Shown: positions 26,362 to 34,786, counted from the stretch's first letter. The stretch: DNA of 35,318 bases from Alphaproteobacteria bacterium (GCA_900769705.1 CAAGHP010000004.1:1-35318), one strand, 5' to 3'. The notes: generated by a model from the letters alone, not told the origin. Program-made: numbers and translations.

Positions 26362-27625
26362 AGCAGCACAAACTCTGCAATCCATCTTAGAGGATAAGGT
26401 CTTTTTCGGAGAGCTTAAAAAGCAATTCTCCGAAAAAGATTTGCCTTTTGCCAATATGCTAATTCTGACCGCATTGCGGCGATATGTTGCGCTGCATGCG
26501 GTTTTGCATTCTTTTTTAAGCAAAAAAATTCCCCATAAACATCGTTTTGCCGAATATCTGCTTATATTGGCGGAATGTGAAATTTTATATATGCAAACTG
26601 CTCCGTATGCGGTTATTAACGAAACTGTGGCAAACATCCGCAAAACCACCGACCGCTTTTTAGGCGGACTGGCTAATGCGGTTTTACGAAAAATTTCTGC
26701 ACAGAAAGAAGTTTTATTAAAAAAAATAGAAACAATAAATCCCCTTCCGGAAAGTTTTTTACAAATTTTAGATGGGTATTCCGATGCCGAAATAAAACAA
26801 ACAGCTCAAAGCCTCAATATTTTGCCACCGCTGGACATTACCGTAAAGGAAAATCCGGCTGAATGGGCGGCAAAACTAAAAGCCGAACTACTGCCAAATG
26901 GTTCGCTGCGCTTATATAATAACCCGAAAGTTCCGCTATTGACAGGCTATAATGATGGTCTCTGGTGGGTGCAAGACGCTGCTGCTAGCTTGCCGGTGCA
27001 AACCCTGCCTAAAGATTTACATGGTTTAAAAGCTCTGGATTTATGCGCTGCTCCCGGCGGGAAAACTGCCCAGCTTGCAGTAAAAGGCGCTGAGGTAACG
27101 GCCATAGATATTTCACCGGAACGCTTGGACACACTAAAGCAAAACATGAAGCGTTTAGGCATTGCAAACGTTACAACCATCGCAGCAGACGCTTTAGAAT
27201 TTTTACAGGATAATACTGAGCAATTTGATATTATTTTGCTTGACGCTCCATGTTCGGCGACAGGAACATTCCGCCGTCACCCCGAAGTGCTTTATATCAA
27301 AACCCAAGATGATGTGGCTCAGCAAGCTGCCTTGCAAAAACAATTACTCTGCTCTTGCAAATCAGCACTAAAAGTCGGCGGCACTCTTGTTTACAGCACC
27401 TGTTCCATTGCTAAAGCAGAGGGAGAAAAGCAAATTTTCGGCTTTTTGCAAGAACACAAAGAATTTGAAATCTATCAGATTGAAAAACAATGCATCTCTG
27501 CATACGGAGAGTGGCAAAACAAGCTGATAACTTCAGAAGGATTTATTAGAACGCTGCCGTTTTACGAATCCGGCAAAAACGGCATAGATTCTTTTTTTAT
27601 CTGCAAATTGAAAAGAATAATTTAA
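26342..27625 (+). CDS. rsmB: 16S rRNA m5C967 methyltransferase
   Basis: 427 residues. The N-terminal NusB-like RNA-binding domain (about 1-130) is followed by the SAM methyltransferase domain with DLCAAPGGKT (motif I), DAPCSATGT (motif IV Cys) and YSTCSI (motif VI catalytic Cys), the two-cysteine arrangement of RNA m5C methyltransferases. It methylates C967 of 16S rRNA. The start lies within the end of acrB, which suggests it is carried on the efflux transcript, an unusual link between ribosome modification and drug efflux. Confidence 0.92.
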   Translation: MQNLRIKAAQTLQSILEDKVFFGELKKQFSEKDLPFANMLILTALRRYVALHAVLHSFLSKKIPHKHRFAEYLLILAECEILYMQTAPYAVINETVANIRKTTDRFLGGLANAVLRKISAQKEVLLKKIETINPLPESFLQILDGYSDAEIKQTAQSLNILPPLDITVKENPAEWAAKLKAELLPNGSLRLYNNPKVPLLTGYNDGLWWVQDAAASLPVQTLPKDLHGLKALDLCAAPGGKTAQLAVKGAEVTAIDISPERLDTLKQNMKRLGIANVTTIAADALEFLQDNTEQFDIILLDAPCSATGTFRRHPEVLYIKTQDDVAQQAALQKQLLCSCKSALKVGGTLVYSTCSIAKAEGEKQIFGFLQEHKEFEIYQIEKQCISAYGEWQNKLITSEGFIRTLPFYESGKNGIDSFFICKLKRII

Positions 27626-27669
27626 TAAATTACGTTTATACTGTCCTTAATATTAAAGGAGAACAACCT

Positions 27670-28824
27670 ATGTTAAGCACCAGTATACTCATATTTATTT
27701 TATGTTTTGTCGCCGGCTTTATATCTATGCTGCTGGTATTTACACCTATAGCCAACAAATATATGCGAACACTCCAGATTAAGCCGACCATGCTGCCTTT
27801 CAGCTACATTCTGCTTTTTTATATTTTAGGAACAATTTGCCTGTATTTTGGAATTGAGAGAAATGACTTTATAGAAGATTTGACGGCTGTCCGGACTTTT
27901 GTTCCGCTGCTTTTGGCTTTTGTGATTTTCATCGCCTCAATGCTGAGTTCTGGCAAAGTGTTTATGCTGACAATTATCGGCTGTGTTGCGGCAACAGTCT
28001 GGCTGCAGCCTCTAGGCGACGGTTTTCCTTTTCCAAATATACCGGTTTGGGCGGCACGCCTGCTGCTGATAATAATTTTTTCGATATTCTGTATTTTCTA
28101 CGGTGTGCTCAATTATTTGCCGCAAACTATGATTATCCCTTCCATATTTACACTTTTCGGTATTGCCGGACTAGCGGCTTTTTCTGCCGCGCCGGTTTAT
28201 TTAGCTTGCTGCTCGTCGCTGTTAATCGGAGCCTTAAGCGGTTATTTCTGCATAAACCTTAACACCGTAAAAATTCCGTTTGACAACGGTTCATGCAGTG
28301 CTTTGGCTTATTTAATCACCAGCTTGATTCTGTTAGATTCCGGCGAATACAGCTTAAGTTCTTGCTTTATTTTCTGCATATTTTTCTGGTGCGAACTCGC
28401 CGTAGCGATTTGGAACAAATTTTTGATAACTAAAACCGGTTCTTTGGCAGAAAGCACTTTCTGTGCCCAAGCCGCACAAAAAGTCAGCATGCAAGCGTTA
28501 ATCGTAAATGTAGCAAAAATATGCACCATCAGCTTATTTATCGGCTGGTTTCAGATTTTTTCCGTTAATCAATATTCATTGATACTTATCAGTTTTGCGA
28601 TTGTGCTTTGGCTGAATCATTCTATGCTGCACCCGTTTAACAACAGTCTGAAATCCATTAACCGCGAATTTATGTCTGATTTGAAACAGAATATTTCCGA
28701 GCTACAAGATAATTTTAAGTCAATACAAAAAAACAAAAGCGACACAGCAAAAAAACGGACGGCTAAAACTTCTGTTAAAAAAAACACCCGTAAAAATTCG
28801 GCTAAAAAAACAAAAGGCAAATAA
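27670..28824 (+). CDS. Polytopic membrane protein, divergent MraY/WecA-like, with lysine-rich tail
   Basis: 384 residues with about nine or ten hydrophobic segments up to residue ~315. The segment 187-210 (GALSGYFCINLN then KIPFDNGSCS) lines up with the conserved GxxxxNxxPAxIFMGDTGS motif of polyprenyl-phosphate glycosyl-1-phosphate transferases, but the catalytic-type Asp of MGD is Asn here and the upstream DD and NxxN motifs were not found. It may therefore be an inactive or repurposed relative. After the last helix comes a short helical stretch (325-355), then a tail of 28 residues with 12 Lys/Arg plus Thr/Ser/Ala (AKKRTAKTSVKK...), like histone H1 or a nucleic-acid-binding tail. AAAGGAG precedes ATG 27670. 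The TPR gene follows three bases after the stop. Confidence 0.6.
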   Translation: MLSTSILIFILCFVAGFISMLLVFTPIANKYMRTLQIKPTMLPFSYILLFYILGTICLYFGIERNDFIEDLTAVRTFVPLLLAFVIFIASMLSSGKVFMLTIIGCVAATVWLQPLGDGFPFPNIPVWAARLLLIIIFSIFCIFYGVLNYLPQTMIIPSIFTLFGIAGLAAFSAAPVYLACCSSLLIGALSGYFCINLNTVKIPFDNGSCSALAYLITSLILLDSGEYSLSSCFIFCIFFWCELAVAIWNKFLITKTGSLAESTFCAQAAQKVSMQALIVNVAKICTISLFIGWFQIFSVNQYSLILISFAIVLWLNHSMLHPFNNSLKSINREFMSDLKQNISELQDNFKSIQKNKSDTAKKRTAKTSVKKNTRKNSAKKTKGK

Positions 28825-28827
28825 TTT

Positions 28828-30165
28828 ATGGCATTTTCTCCTAGTTTATTAAATATTTGCAATTTTCTGCCGTCATCAGCGCCAAAAGAAAAAAACGGAC
28901 TGTTCAGAGTTACGGTTGTGGCTTTTGAAGATAAATGCAACTTAAACTGCGGACTGAGATTTGCCGAACTGCTGAAACGTAGCAATCTGTTTGAAGTCAC
29001 ATTTTTCAACGAACCTTTTGCCAAAAGCTTTTTGAATTTGCAAAGCCGAAACTTTTTTGACTTTATTGACCGCGGCAATAAAATTTTAGCTTCAACTCAG
29101 GCCGACATTTTGATTTGGGGATACGAGGAAGATGGCAAAATACGACTAAACTTTCAGGTAGAAAACCAATATGTTATTCCCAACAGTCTGTCATTTTCTC
29201 TGCTTGACAGTCTGTTTATTCCGCTAAACTATCTGACAGACACCCAAAACTTTTCCGAATCGGTGCTGCTGCTGATTTACGGCATTATCGTGGCAGCCAT
29301 AACTCCGGTTACGAATGAACAAAAGCAACGCCAGCCGCAAATTCTTCAGGAATTGATAACACTGCTTTCTAATGATAGCTCGCCTAAAGATATTTCCCGT
29401 GAATTTATGCCCTATATTATGAATATGCTTGGCAAAATTTATTTGCAAAATACCAGAACATCTTTGAATGATAATGATATAAAAATTATTCAGAATTTGT
29501 TTGAAACAGCTCTGAAAAACAAACAATTTATGCGCCTGCCGATTTATTACGGCTGTATCTATAATAATCTCGGACAGCTGTACGAATTGGCTTTTCAGCA
29601 AAACAAACACAATACGGCGTTTTATTTGAAATCGGCAATTTCCAACTATCAAACCGCACAAAAAAACTTAAACCGCAATTATCCATACGACTACGGTTTG
29701 ATTTCCTATCATTTGGCCGTGCTTTATTTTGAATATTGGAAATATACCGCAGATTTGCAAGCTTTACGCGATGCCGTATCTAAACTCCGTGAAGCCGAAA
29801 AAGTATATTCTTTTACACAATTTGCCGTTTCTTGGTGCAAGATAGAAGAACTGCTCGGCAGCTATTTGACTGCACTTGCAATGCAGACTAAAAGCAATGA
29901 GTTGATGCAACTGGCGATTGAGGCCTATAAAAATCAGCAAAAAATTTACACTCAAAACAATGCTCCGGAAGGCTGGGCAAATATTCAAGAAAAAATCGGC
30001 AACATTTTTTATTTGTTGGGCAAACAAAATGATGATGACAAACTGATGGAAGAAGCCCGCAACTACTTTAATTCTGCTCTGGAGATTTACAGCGATTTGA
30101 ATATGAAAAATTTAATTAAAGACGTTAATCGTTCGCTGCTGAAAATCAGAAATTACATCGGCTGA
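28828..30165 (+). CDS. TPR-repeat protein of unknown function
   Basis: 445 residues, no signal peptide. The N-terminal domain (about 25-160) contains FRVTVVAFEDK, a stretch ending ADILIWGYEEDGKIRLNF, and a hydrophobic LLLIYGIIVAAI. A similar layout, with an LIWG motif before TPRs, is known to me from uncharacterised alphaproteobacterial TPR proteins. Residues ~245-440 hold at least four helical repeats of about 45 residues (for example IYNNLGQLYELAF, ISYHLAVLYFEYW, IQEKIGNIFYLLG). It begins three bases after the membrane-protein stop with no good Shine-Dalgarno, so it is probably translated by coupling and may work with that protein. Confidence 0.65.
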   Translation: MAFSPSLLNICNFLPSSAPKEKNGLFRVTVVAFEDKCNLNCGLRFAELLKRSNLFEVTFFNEPFAKSFLNLQSRNFFDFIDRGNKILASTQADILIWGYEEDGKIRLNFQVENQYVIPNSLSFSLLDSLFIPLNYLTDTQNFSESVLLLIYGIIVAAITPVTNEQKQRQPQILQELITLLSNDSSPKDISREFMPYIMNMLGKIYLQNTRTSLNDNDIKIIQNLFETALKNKQFMRLPIYYGCIYNNLGQLYELAFQQNKHNTAFYLKSAISNYQTAQKNLNRNYPYDYGLISYHLAVLYFEYWKYTADLQALRDAVSKLREAEKVYSFTQFAVSWCKIEELLGSYLTALAMQTKSNELMQLAIEAYKNQQKIYTQNNAPEGWANIQEKIGNIFYLLGKQNDDDKLMEEARNYFNSALEIYSDLNMKNLIKDVNRSLLKIRNYIG

Positions 30166-30218
30166 CTTGAATTTTGCCAAACAAATAATATCTTCCTTGG
30201 CAGCAAAGGAGATATTAA

Positions 30219-30821
30219 ATGACATATTGTATAGAACAAGACAGCTTAACCCGCCGCCGCTCAATTTATGCTTTGGGACACACGCGTGTTGTAACCGATT
30301 TTTGCTTGGAAGACACCTTAAAAGACTGTCTGAAAAATTGTCCCACTCCTTTTAATGCGCAATCTTCTCGACTGATTTTACTGCTGAATAAAAACCATCT
30401 GGATTTTTGGAACTTGGTATTGCAAAAAGTTACGGCTGCGGCGCCGATTGGCAAAAAAGACAGCGTGGCGCAAAAAATAAATTCTTTTGCCGAAGCTTAC
30501 GGCACTGTTTTGTTTTTTGAGGACTTGGATATTTTAGCTCAGCTGCAAAAAGATTTTCCGTTATATCAAAAAAACATGCATGACTGGACTTATGAGGCTA
30601 ACGGAATGCTGCAATATATGATTTGGCAAGCTTTGGCCGAAAATGAAATCGGCGCTTCGTTGCAACACTATAACGAGCTGATAGAAGATGATGTTAAAAA
30701 GATGCTAAGCTTACCGGATAATTGGAAAATTTTGGCGCAGATGCCGTTCGGCAGCATAGAAAAATCACCGGCGGAGAAAACCTTTTTACCACTGGAAAAC
30801 CGCTTCAAAATTTTTAAGTAA
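30219..30821 (+). CDS. Nitroreductase-family flavoprotein (CinD-like)
   Basis: 200 residues, the usual length for FMN-dependent nitroreductases of the CinD-like group. The RRSIYALG motif near the N-terminus, AQSSRLILLL, FAEAYGTVLFFED, ALAENEIGASLQHYN and the C-terminal AQMPFGSIEKSPAEKTFLPL are all family hallmarks. It probably binds FMN and reduces nitro, quinone or similar electrophiles with NAD(P)H as a cytosolic homodimer. AAGGAG lies eight bases before ATG 30219. A short AT-rich gap separates it from the convergent pth gene. Confidence 0.85.
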   Translation: MTYCIEQDSLTRRRSIYALGHTRVVTDFCLEDTLKDCLKNCPTPFNAQSSRLILLLNKNHLDFWNLVLQKVTAAAPIGKKDSVAQKINSFAEAYGTVLFFEDLDILAQLQKDFPLYQKNMHDWTYEANGMLQYMIWQALAENEIGASLQHYNELIEDDVKKMLSLPDNWKILAQMPFGSIEKSPAEKTFLPLENRFKIFK

Positions 30822-30914
30822 ATATACTTGCTTTTATTGTTTTCTATTATTTATGCTACTGATTATAAGAGGCAAAAAATTACTATTTCTTCTTTCATTA
30901 TCAGATAAAATATT

Positions 30915-31493
30915 TTATTTATGATTTAGTTTTAAGCCGATTTGGTTAGAAAATTCGGCAATTCCTTTTTTGAAAAGCACGCCGATTAAATCGGCAACCA
31001 AATCAATATTGGCTTCAAGGTTTGCTTTATCTGATTTTGAAAAACCGGAAAGTACATGGTTGACAATACTGTCGGCATCGCGGTTCTGCGGGTGTCCGAT
31101 ACCAATGCGAATCCGATTATAATTAGGGGTAATGCAAGAATCTATGCTTTTTAAGCCGTTATGACCGCCGGCACCGCCACCGAGCTTGGCTTTGATTTTA
31201 TCAGTCGGCAAGTCCATATCATCATGAATAACCACAATATTCTGCGGCAAAATTTTATAAAAGTTCGCCGCCTTAACAACACTATTGCCGGAAAGATTCA
31301 TAAAAGTCTGCGGCTTCAATAAATAAACTTTTTCGCCCTCAATATTTCCCTCGGCAATCAAGCCGTCAAATTTGGAGCGAAACGGTGAAAAATTATAGCG
31401 GCGATGAAGCTCATCAGCCGCCATAAATCCAACATTATGGCGGGTAGCCGCATATTCCGTCCCCGGATTGCCCAGACCAACCACCAAAAACAT
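30915..31493 (-). CDS. pth: Peptidyl-tRNA hydrolase
   Basis: 192 residues from the ATG at 31493, which has AGAGGTG just upstream; a GTG two codons earlier is less likely. Catalytic residues are visible: N9 (GLGNPG), H19 (TRHNVGF), the Asn of KPQTFMNLSG, Asp in VIHDDMDLP, and Asn in GGHNGLKS. It recycles peptidyl-tRNA released from stalled ribosomes. The gene follows rplY by nine bases, the conserved bacterial rplY-pth pair. Confidence 0.96.
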   Translation of the reverse strand: MFLVVGLGNPGTEYAATRHNVGFMAADELHRRYNFSPFRSKFDGLIAEGNIEGEKVYLLKPQTFMNLSGNSVVKAANFYKILPQNIVVIHDDMDLPTDKIKAKLGGGAGGHNGLKSIDSCITPNYNRIRIGIGHPQNRDADSIVNHVLSGFSKSDKANLEANIDLVADLIGVLFKKGIAEFSNQIGLKLNHK

Positions 31494-31502
31494 CGTCACC
31501 TC

Positions 31503-31793
31503 TTATTTACGCATAAAATCAACGTGAATAGGCTTGTCAGAAACCGGATGGAATTGAACATCTTGGCAAACAGTTTTAACTTTTTTGCCTTCAACATCAA
31601 CAACGATTTCAGATTTGTAGAAATCTCTCAAATCAAGGGCTTTTTCCAATTCTACAGGGTCAAGGCTGATTAAAACAGCGTCTTTTTTTCCACCATAGAT
31701 AACGGCAGGAACACGGCCCTCACGACGACATGCACGAGCTGCCCCCTTACCTGCTTTTTCACGCTTTTTTGCATTAAAAGTAACTTCTGACAT
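31503..31793 (-). CDS. rplY: 50S ribosomal protein L25, short form
   Basis: A 96-residue protein with the L25 5S-rRNA-binding fold: GKGAARACRREGRVPAVIYG, DFYKSEIVVDV, VQFHPVSDKPIHVDF. It ends DFMRK, just where the longer CTC/TL5 form of most Alphaproteobacteria continues into a second beta-domain. The length therefore equals the E. coli type. It is first in the leftward rplY-pth operon; its leader (31794-31958) is shared with the divergent peptidase gene. Confidence 0.93.
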   Translation of the reverse strand: MSEVTFNAKKREKAGKGAARACRREGRVPAVIYGGKKDAVLISLDPVELEKALDLRDFYKSEIVVDVEGKKVKTVCQDVQFHPVSDKPIHVDFMRK

Positions 31794-31833
31794 TTTTTTA
31801 TTCCTTATATTTTATAATCAAAATTCATACCAA

Positions 31834-31851
31834 CGGCCTCCAGGGGTGCCG
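31834..31851 (-). promoter_or_regulatory. GC-rich hairpin in the rplY leader
   Basis: CGGC/GCCG outer stem with an imperfect CTC/GGG inner stem, the only GC-rich island in an otherwise AT-rich 165-bp divergent gap. It could be a leader structure of rplY; no known L25 leader motif was recognised. Confidence 0.25.
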
Positions 31852-31958
31852 CAGGTAACGGTTTTGTACAACAAAAAAGCCAAAGATTCAAGCATTTTTA
31901 ATAAAATTTTATGATTTTTTTGCTATATTTCGGCTCAAGTTAATTAACGGAGGTTTTT

Positions 31959-32672
31959 ATGTTATACATTTTAGCAGGTTTTGTTTTTGGCTGTATGATT
32001 CCGTATTTGGCTCGCCGTATCGGCAAGCTGATGCCGGCAACCATGGGTTATATATTGCTTAAAATTTTTATTCCGCAGCACTATATGCCGTGGAGCAAGC
32101 TAAAAAATGATTTTGAATATATGCAGCTGTTCAAACGCTATATGATGAGAAGTTTGGGCTGGGGAATTTTTTGCTCTGCCGCAACATATTTGTTTGCCGT
32201 TAATTTTGATCCGTATTACACAAGCTGGTATCTGGCCTTTTTGTGGATTATGCTGCTATTGGTGGAAATAGACAAGCGCTTTATGCTGCTGCCGGATATT
32301 TTAACATTGCCGCTTTTGGTTCTTGGGTTTGGTTATGCGGCAATCAACGGCGTATGGCTGGACACAGTTGACCCGCAGTTGATTTCCAATGCCCAAAACA
32401 GCTTTATGGGCGCCTGCGCCGGCTATTTAATGCCGGTTGTAGCCAGCATGTTTTTGGTGTGGAAATATCCTGATGCGTTCGGCGGCGGTGATATCAAGCT
32501 TTTGGCAGCCATCGGCGCTTGGGTAGGCATGGAGCCGGTTGCCTATATTCTGCTTGGTTCATGCATTTTGTTTGCGCTGGGCTGCCTGGTCAAAAAGCAA
32601 AGAGTCGGCCCGTTTGGTCCTTCGATTGTCTATGCAACGTTATTGGTCTGCATTTTTTTATTTGGAATTTAG
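31959..32672 (+). CDS. Type IV prepilin peptidase-like A24 aspartic protease
   Basis: 237 residues with about six or seven membrane helices. The two catalytic aspartates of family A24 are present: D105 in VEIDKRFMLLPD and D178 in FGGGDIKLL. The N-terminal part is short and lacks the Cys4 methyltransferase domain of classical PilD, so it may be a cleavage-only enzyme like TadV/CpaA. It would process prepilin or pseudopilin leader peptides in the inner membrane. ACGGAGG lies six bases before the ATG. No pilin or secretion genes are adjacent. Confidence 0.85.
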   Translation: MLYILAGFVFGCMIPYLARRIGKLMPATMGYILLKIFIPQHYMPWSKLKNDFEYMQLFKRYMMRSLGWGIFCSAATYLFAVNFDPYYTSWYLAFLWIMLLLVEIDKRFMLLPDILTLPLLVLGFGYAAINGVWLDTVDPQLISNAQNSFMGACAGYLMPVVASMFLVWKYPDAFGGGDIKLLAAIGAWVGMEPVAYILLGSCILFALGCLVKKQRVGPFGPSIVYATLLVCIFLFGI

Positions 32673-32693
32673 CAAAAAAATTGCTTAGGCTTC

Positions 32694-32722
32694 TTGACAT
32701 CGCAATATATGGACACTAACTA
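32694..32722 (+). promoter_or_regulatory. Putative groESL promoter
   Basis: A perfect TTGACA -35 (32694-32699) is followed after 17 bp by TAACTA, a weak -10 that touches the inverted repeat. The preceding C gives CTTGAC, somewhat like a heat-shock sigma-32 -35 (CTTG), but no CCCAT-like -10 was found. Confidence 0.4.
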
Positions 32723-32752
32723 AACAAGTAGTTAAATAAAACTATTTGTTTA
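32721..32752 (+). promoter_or_regulatory. Inverted repeat in the groES leader (not CIRCE)
   Basis: TAAACAAGTAGTT, six bases, AACTATTTGTTTA: 12 of 13 positions match in inverted orientation. The right arm ends at the groES Shine-Dalgarno (AGGAG). It is unlike CIRCE (TTAGCACTC-N9-GAGTGCTAA). It could be an operator or an mRNA hairpin next to the ribosome-binding site. Confidence 0.6.
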
Positions 32753-32763
32753 GGAGTATTAAA

Positions 32764-33051
32764 ATGAACATCAAACCATTGCACGATAAAGTTTTAATCA
32801 AACGTGTAGATGAAGAAACAAAAACTGCCGGCGGTATCATTATTCCGGATACAGCCAAAGAAAAGCCGTCTGAAGGCGTTGTAGAAGCTGTGGGCAACGG
32901 CCGTGTTGCTCCGGACGGCAAAGTTATTGCCTTGTCCGTAAAAGCAGGCGACCGCGTTTTGTTTGGCAAATGGGCCGGCACTGAAATCAAAGTCAACGGC
33001 GAATCCCGCTTGATTGTGAATGAATCTGATATTTTGGCAATTATAGAATAA
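32764..33051 (+). CDS. groES: Co-chaperonin GroES
   Basis: 95 residues from ATG 32764 (MNIKPLHDKVLIKR), with AGGAG seven bases upstream; an upstream in-frame ATG at 32746 is inside the inverted repeat and is rejected. The mobile loop (EETKTAGGIIIPDTAKEKP) and the C-terminal VNESDILAIIE are typical. It forms the heptameric lid of GroEL. The groEL start is 20 bases downstream. Confidence 0.97.
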   Translation: MNIKPLHDKVLIKRVDEETKTAGGIIIPDTAKEKPSEGVVEAVGNGRVAPDGKVIALSVKAGDRVLFGKWAGTEIKVNGESRLIVNESDILAIIE

Positions 33052-33071
33052 TCTGCGAAAGGTAAAATAAA

Positions 33072-34712
33072 ATGGCTGCAAAAGACATTAAATTTGGAAC
33101 TGACGCCCGCAGCAAAATGCTTAAAGGCGTAGAAACATTAGCTAAAACCGTAAAAGTAACATTGGGTCCTAAAGGCCGTAATGTTATGCTGGATAAATCT
33201 TACGGTGCGCCTAAATTAACAAAAGACGGCGTTTCTGTTGCCAAAGAAGTTGCTTTGGCTGACAAATTTGAAAATATGGGTGCTCAGCTGATTAAAGAAG
33301 TTGCGCAAAAAACCGCAGACAAAGCCGGTGACGGCACAACAACCGCCACAGTTTTGGCCGAAGCTATTATCCGCGAGGGCTGCAAAGCTGTTGCCGCCGG
33401 TATGAATCCGATGGACGTGAAACGCGGCATTGATATGGCTGTAGAAGCTGTGGTTAAAGATGTTAAATTTCGCTCTAAAGCCGTTCAGTCTTCCGGTGAA
33501 ATCGCTCAGGTCGGCACAATTTCGGCCAACGGCGACACCACAATCGGTGAATATTTAGCAAAAGCCATGGAAAAAGTCGGTAACGAAGGTGTTATCACTG
33601 TTGAAGACGCCAAAGGCTTGGAAACAGAACTGGACGTTGTAGAAGGCATGCAGTTTGACCGCGGTTATTTGTCTCCGTATTTTGTAACAAATCCGGAAAA
33701 AATGAACTGCGAATACGACAATCCGTACATTTTGTTGTATGACAAGAAAATTTCCAACCTGCAACCGATGATTTCTATTTTGGAAGCGATTGTTCAGTCC
33801 GGTCGTGCGTTGATTATTGTTGCCGAAGACATTGAAGGCGAAGCTTTGGCCACTTTGGTTGTCAACAGAATCCGCGGCGGCTTGAAAGTTTGCGCTGTAA
33901 AAGCTCCAGGTTTTGGTGACAGACGCAAAGCCATGCTTCAAGATATGGCAATTTTGACCGGCGGTCAGGTTATTTCTGACGAATTAGGGATGAAGATTGA
34001 AAACGTTACTTTGGATATGCTTGGCACAGCTAAACGTGTTGAAATTACTAAAGACGACACCACAATCATTGACGGCGCCGGCGATAAAGAGGCCATTGCC
34101 GGCAGAACCGCGCAAATCCGTCAGGAAATCAGCCAGACTACATCTGACTATGACCGTGAAAAATTGCAAGAACGCTTGGGTAAACTTTCCGGCGGCGTAG
34201 CTGTTATCAAAGTAGGCGGCGCTTCTGAAGTAGAAGTAAAAGAAAAGAAAGACCGTATTGATGACGCTTTGCACGCAACCCGCGCTGCCGTTAAAGAAGG
34301 CATTGTTGCCGGCGGCGGTACTGCATTGCTGTATGCTACCAAAGCTTTGGAAAATGTAAAAACAGATAATCAAGACCAAAATGTCGGTATTGACATTATC
34401 CGCCGCGCTTTGCAGGCTCCGCTGCGTCAAATTGCCGAAAACGCCGGTGTTGACGGGGCTGTGGTTGCCGGTAAATTGCTGGAAAGCAAAGATTATAACT
34501 ATGGTTATAACGCTGCTGCCGGCGAATATACCGATATGATTAAATCCGGTATTGTAGACCCGACAATGGTGGTTAGAACAGCTTTGCAAGACGCTGCTTC
34601 TGTCGGCGGTTTGTTAATCACAACCGAAGCAATGGTAACTGAAATTCCAGAAAAAGAATGCCATTGCGGCGACGCTGCTGCCGCTGCCAGTGGTATGGGC
34701 GGAATGTACTAA
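33072..34712 (+). CDS. groEL: Chaperonin GroEL
   Basis: 546 residues with the conserved TLGPKGRNV, the ATP-hydrolysis motif GDGTTTATVLA, GGAS and GIVAGGGTALL signatures. It forms the 14-mer ATP-driven folding cage. The tail ends GMGGMY rather than the common GGMGGMDF, and just before it lies ECHCGDAAAAASG with two unusual cysteines. It follows groES and is ended by a strong terminator. Confidence 0.98.
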   Translation: MAAKDIKFGTDARSKMLKGVETLAKTVKVTLGPKGRNVMLDKSYGAPKLTKDGVSVAKEVALADKFENMGAQLIKEVAQKTADKAGDGTTTATVLAEAIIREGCKAVAAGMNPMDVKRGIDMAVEAVVKDVKFRSKAVQSSGEIAQVGTISANGDTTIGEYLAKAMEKVGNEGVITVEDAKGLETELDVVEGMQFDRGYLSPYFVTNPEKMNCEYDNPYILLYDKKISNLQPMISILEAIVQSGRALIIVAEDIEGEALATLVVNRIRGGLKVCAVKAPGFGDRRKAMLQDMAILTGGQVISDELGMKIENVTLDMLGTAKRVEITKDDTTIIDGAGDKEAIAGRTAQIRQEISQTTSDYDREKLQERLGKLSGGVAVIKVGGASEVEVKEKKDRIDDALHATRAAVKEGIVAGGGTALLYATKALENVKTDNQDQNVGIDIIRRALQAPLRQIAENAGVDGAVVAGKLLESKDYNYGYNAAAGEYTDMIKSGIVDPTMVVRTALQDAASVGGLLITTEAMVTEIPEKECHCGDAAAAASGMGGMY

Positions 34713-34733
34713 TAATCCTCCAGATTGTAAAAG

Positions 34734-34768
34734 TCCCTGCTTTGTTTCGGCAAAGCGGGGATTTTTTT
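34734..34768 (+). terminator. Rho-independent terminator of groESL
   Basis: An 11-bp stem TCCCTGCTTTG / CAAAGCGGGGA (one G-T pair) around TTTCGG, then T7. It begins 22 bases after the groEL stop. Confidence 0.93.
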
Positions 34769-34786
34769 ATGAGGATTATTTATAAG

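Noticed and set aside
30167..30355. 62-residue frame starting just after the TPR gene
   Set aside because: Overlaps the nitroreductase gene in another frame and lacks a ribosome-binding site.
32671..32685. AGCAA-AAAAA-TTGCT hairpin after the prepilin peptidase gene as terminator
   Set aside because: Five AT-rich pairs and no T tract; too weak to call.
33984..34589. 201-residue minus-strand frame within groEL
   Set aside because: Shadow of highly conserved groEL codons; no start signals.
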